From Actinomortierella ambigua (Eukaryota > Mortierellomycota > Mortierellomycetes > Mortierellales > Mortierellaceae): a DNA stretch of 64,000 nucleotides. The number at the start of each line of letters is the position of its first letter. Positions within the stretch are counted from its first letter, which is position 1. The translations under genes were made by a program, and so were the position numbers. The stretch lies in the NCBI GenBank assembly GCA_016098155.1, contig JAAAJB010000061.1:1-64000 (forward strand), read 5' to 3'. The notes under the pieces are model-generated. The model was not told where the DNA came from and did no database searches. It worked only from the letters and a program-made list of their open reading frames with translations. Shown here piece by piece: positions 60,605 through 64,000 of the stretch.

Positions 60605-62679
60605 TCAATGCGTGGCATGAAGCATAAACACCTTCCGGAACTGCCGCAACGTCTTTGGCGAGCCCAGAATCCGCTTCGTGACCAGGACATAGCCCTGATC
60701 CGCCGTCTTGCCCGCCTTGACAATGTCGATCGAAAACACACCGTACCGCGTCCTGTCCGGCTCCGCCTGCTGCACCATCGACCCCGCCGTCATTGCGCGC
60801 CCGATCTGACGCACCATCTTTTGGAACAGTTGCTCGGCCGATGACACCACCGATTTTTGGAATGGAGCTGCCCCTCCTCCTGCTCCTGCTCCTGCTCCTC
60901 CTGCCGCGGCGCCTACCGCTGCCGACGAGTGCGTAGTCGTGTTGGTCGTGGTCTGGGTGAGGGACCGGCTATGGCGATAGCTCCTCCTCTTTTCGTTATC
61001 CAATACCTCGGCCGTCGTCCTGTCACCAAAGCCATTGGTCCTCCTTGTCCTCCTGCTGCTGCTGTTGTTGTTACTCTTCTGGAAAGCCATGCCACACAGG
61101 ATACGCGTGGTAGAGTGCAGATAGTACGAAATCTCGGCCGAGCGCAGGATCGGCATCAGGAACTGCAGCAGACTCAGGCCATCGTCCCGCAGATACAGCA
61201 TGTCGGCCTCGGCCTCACTCGTCGGCACAATCCGGATCTTACTGTGGGCCTTGGGCAGCAACAACATACCCATCGGAAACGGCGCTCCCTTCTCGACCTG
61301 CCATGTCCGGTTCTCTACCGTCCAGGACCGAGCGCCAATCGTCGAGGCCGATCCTGCTCCTCCTCCGTGTCGGGTAGTGGCTACTGCGATTCCCGTTGTT
61401 GATCCCGTACCGGTCAATCCTCCTCCTCCGGAGCTGTTGCTGCTATAGTAAGAGCTCTTCTTGTCCAACAAATGCAACTGGCTGGCACCCTTGCTGCTGC
61501 TGCCACCACCACTGTTACTATGTACCAACGTGGCGCCGCTCAGTCTCGAGGACCGCCTCTCCTCGTCATGACGATACTCGGAGAAGAAGGGCTTGAGGCC
61601 GTGATGGGTCAACCAAGGGTCGCGTTCCAGAATGGTCAGGCTCTGTCGGTCGGTGCCCTTTGGGGCCAACAATTTAGTGATGGTCTGAAAGCAAGCGGGG
61701 CTGACATTGTTTGGTTGGGGCAACATTTCGGACATGATCTGGCGCTTGACCTCTCGCTTTGTGTCACCGACGAACGGGTCGCGGCCGACGGTCATCCTGT
61801 AGAGGACCACACCAAGACACCAGATATCAATCTCGGGCCCCGTGTACTCGACCCCCCTCGCAATCTCGGGCGAGTAGAACGGGAGCGATCCACAGATGGT
61901 GTTGAGCCGTTGCCGCCGCGAATAGACGTTGCCGAGCCCGAAATCAATCAGCATCACCTTGTTCGTCGGCGTGATCAGGATATTGGCGGGCTTGATGTCG
62001 CGGTGGACGACCTTGCGCTCGTGGCAGTGCGACACGGCCCGGCAGAGCTGGCGCAGGATCGAGCGCGCTTCGGATTCGGAGAGGCGCTCGTCCTCGTGGG
62101 TCTTGAGGTACTCTTCTAGACTCCAGCCTGTATAGTTTTGTTGTTGTTGTTGTTGTTTTGGATGACACGACAGATAGAGGAAGCAACAAAACAACAGAGA
62201 GGGAGAAAAAAAAGTACGCCATAGACAGGTGTTAGTGTGTGAGTGGGTAGTGACCCTGTTGGTTTTTTGTGTTGTGTCCAAACAAAAAAAAAAAAAAAAA
62301 GATATGCTTGAGCTAAAAGAGGGTGCTGTCTGGTACTTCGAAATAGGGTTGTACTTCTGGACGGGGGGTAAAGGATTGGGACCTGGCTATGGGTGATGGG
62401 GTTTGTCAACAGGGAAACCGATTATGTGTGTTTGTGTACGTTTACGTTTACAAAACTAGAAAGGGTGAGGACAGAGAGAGAGACAGAGAGAGGAGGGGGG
62501 GAGAGCGAAAGGGGGTGGACAAAAGGGGAGAGAGAGAGAGAAAAAAAAAGGTAGATTCATGCCACTCTACTGTTTTCAGAAGAAGAAGAAAGAGTCATGA
62601 AGATGACAGTGTCGAGAGAAAAGAATGTTCGTTGAGAATATCGCTATCCGACCCAGTCTTGAAAGTCGGAAAGGGGATG

Positions 62680-62719
<40 letters not shown>

Positions 62720-63755
62720 GAGCACAAGACACAAGGACATGGATGGACAAGGACCAGGACCCAAAAGAAGGTGTGTGCGTGCGTGTGTGTGTGTATAGCT
62801 GGTTTTGCTTGTTCAATGTTTGTCTCGTTACCTTCTACATATTCCATGCAAACATAGATCGTGAACTGAGTCTCAATGACTTCGTAAAGCTTGACGATGT
62901 TCGGGTGGTCGAGCGATTCCATGAGACCAATCTCGCGTCGTAACCGGCTCAGGATGTCTGCCCGGTGCGCTTGTTTGTCAATCACTTTGACGGCGTACTA
63001 ACCAAAATGTATCAAAAATGGGAGGGAAAAGAGGAAATCCGAGAGAATGAGAGAAACGAAAGAGGGAATAGAACCAGATGGTGTGGTGTTGTTCGACCAC
63101 AACCACAACAGGGTTAGGCAACATTCGATCAAGAGACAAAAGGGAATGGAAACAACAGAAAAAAACAAATGTCTCTGTCCGTCTTTCGGGTATTTTGTGG
63201 ATGCTGTGTAAAACATAAAGACGTCGCATTGCATGGGTCTTGTTTCCCTTCTTCAGGGTGGTCGTATGATATTAAACGCTCAAGTGCTGCACTTGCCCTC
63301 TCCTTCTCTCCTTTCCGTACGGACGACCCTTTATGGCAACAAGGCGACACCCGTGTCCACGGTGCACTTTCACAACATGTGTGTTCTTCCTCTGTGTTCC
63401 TTGTGTGTGTGTTTGTGTGTGTGTGTATATGGACGAACAGTGGATCTCCTCCTCCTCCCCCCCCCTTCTCCCCTGAGACGGATAGGGTTTCTAGTTTCGG
63501 AGGACTGATTTTGGCGAGGGTGACTTGTGGATGGTGCCTGAGTTGATGGCCCTGGATGACAAAGGGGGAGAGAGGGGGGGGGCATTATTCTGTGGTTGCA
63601 AAAAGAGAGAGAGAGAGAGAGAGACATACAAGCTTCTCGGTGTAAAAGTGGCGGGCCAAGTGTACGACGCAAAACTTGCCATGGCCAAGCTGGCGAAGGA
63701 AGGCGTAGTGAGCAATCCCCGGGAGGGATGCGTCTGGAGAAGGGGAGGTTGTCAT
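60605..63755 (-). CDS. CAMK/AMPK-like Ser/Thr protein kinase
   Basis: Three exons (63630-63755, 62832-62997, 60605-62127) give 604 residues. The catalytic domain (about 10-280) has Gly loop GHGKFCVV, the AVKVID lysine opening exon 2, HRDIKPANILI, DFGLGN and GSLPFYSPE, followed by EIDIWCLGVVLYRM. The order and sequence fit the CAMK group, closest in feel to Snf1/AMPK-related and Nim1-like kinases. An N-lobe helix HRADILSRLRREIGLMESLDHPNIVKL precedes the hinge. The remaining 320 residues are Ser/Gly-rich linker around two folded pieces (AEADMLYLRDDGLSLLQFL ... ISYYLHS and YGVFSIDIVKAG ... FRKVFMLH), which could be a regulatory KA1-like region; this is a guess. Introns are long (632 and 704 nt) and the first contains GA repeats. 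Upstream control cannot be read, because the promoter is mostly beyond the window edge. Confidence 0.87.
62684..62715. repeat. (GA)n microsatellite in a kinase intron
   Basis: About 16 GA units inside the second intron (62128-62831) of the CAMK-like kinase gene; the transcribed strand is pyrimidine-rich. Confidence 0.9.
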
Positions 63756-64000
63756 GTAAAAATCTTGTTTAGGCTTTGTTGGAGCGAGGAAGGGTATCAA
63801 GAATAAAAAAAGAGAGGGAAATTTGTGCGTGTATGTGTATAGGTGTGTATGCGAGAAAAGGGCGAGATGAGGCACTGGATGGATGGATGAATTGAAGTCA
63901 ATGTGCAGAATAGAGGATTGAGAATGCGATGAGAGGATGAGAGAGACAAAGTGAACAAAAAAAGACTCTGCTGAAGAGGGAGGCAAGTACAGTAGTTGTG
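63756..64000 (-). promoter_or_regulatory. 5' flank of the CAMK-like kinase gene
   Basis: The last 245 bp of the window lie directly upstream of the kinase start codon. The coding strand is pyrimidine-rich (CTCTCTTTTTTT, TCATCC repeats), resembling the leaders of other genes here. No specific binding site is claimed, and an upstream exon outside the window cannot be excluded. Confidence 0.4.

Noticed and set aside
61472..62119. 215-codon plus-strand frame inside the CAMK-like kinase exon
   Set aside because: Exact antisense of the conserved kinase catalytic core.
1..64000. Transposons, CRISPR arrays, rRNA or tRNA genes
   Set aside because: Read through by eye on both strands: no transposase or reverse-transcriptase motifs, no terminal repeats, no regular spacer arrays and no convincing structural RNA; only the trihelix-type gene hints at transposon ancestry.

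Overview
The window is nuclear DNA of a fungus. Genes are split by GT-AG introns, mostly about 60-180 nt and almost all with GTAAGT-like donors. Encoded proteins carry long Gln/Ser/Pro runs, and several families point to an early-diverging filamentous fungus of Mucoromycota, most like Mortierellomycotina: a TKL kinase fused to Sel1 repeats, a large VWA8 protein and an array of group A FAD monooxygenases. The lineage is inferred from gene content; no marker gene is present. All exon coordinates were obtained by hand, by joining reading frames across splice sites and checking that exon phases add up.

Layout. 1.5-8.7 kb: a minus-strand coiled-coil protein with 1.2-1.7 kb introns full of purine microsatellites. 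8.7-11.5 kb: no gene seen. 11.5-12.9 kb: mitochondrial pyruvate carrier MPC1 (minus), containing 4-nt and 16-nt exons. 14.1-16.4 kb: TKL-like kinase with Sel1 repeats (plus). 16.9-18.0 kb: proteasome assembly factor UMP1 (minus). 18.3-19.8 kb: Myb/SANT-like (trihelix-type) protein, apparently frameshifted (plus). 20.0-24.6 kb: glycogen phosphorylase (minus, 11 exons). 25.5-27.3 kb: sphingolipid fatty-acid 2-hydroxylase (minus). 28.3-30.0 kb: ribosomal protein eL43 (minus). 30.1-40.9 kb: three head-to-tail FAD monooxygenase paralogues (minus). 41.7-49.4 kb: VWA8-type AAA/VWA protein (minus, 14 exons). 53.1-55.7 kb: poly-Q C2H2 zinc-finger protein (plus). 56.0-58.5 kb: cytosolic GH13 alpha-amylase (minus). 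59.6-60.3 kb: secreted, probably GPI-anchored Cys/Ser-rich protein (plus). 60.6-63.8 kb: CAMK-like protein kinase (minus).

Most genes are unlinked housekeeping functions, not a pathway cluster. The monooxygenase array is the only true gene family cluster and probably serves an oxidative, secondary-metabolite or aromatic catabolic role. Glycogen phosphorylase and the intracellular amylase both act on storage glucan, but lie 31 kb apart with unrelated genes between them.

The most striking feature is exon structure: a 4-nt exon in MPC1, a 6-nt exon in the second monooxygenase, 13-nt and 22-nt exons elsewhere, and at least one gene (UMP1; probably also the Sel1 kinase and eL43) whose first coding exon is only the ATG. 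The monooxygenase paralogues share some exon lengths exactly while differing in other introns, which records recent intron turnover.
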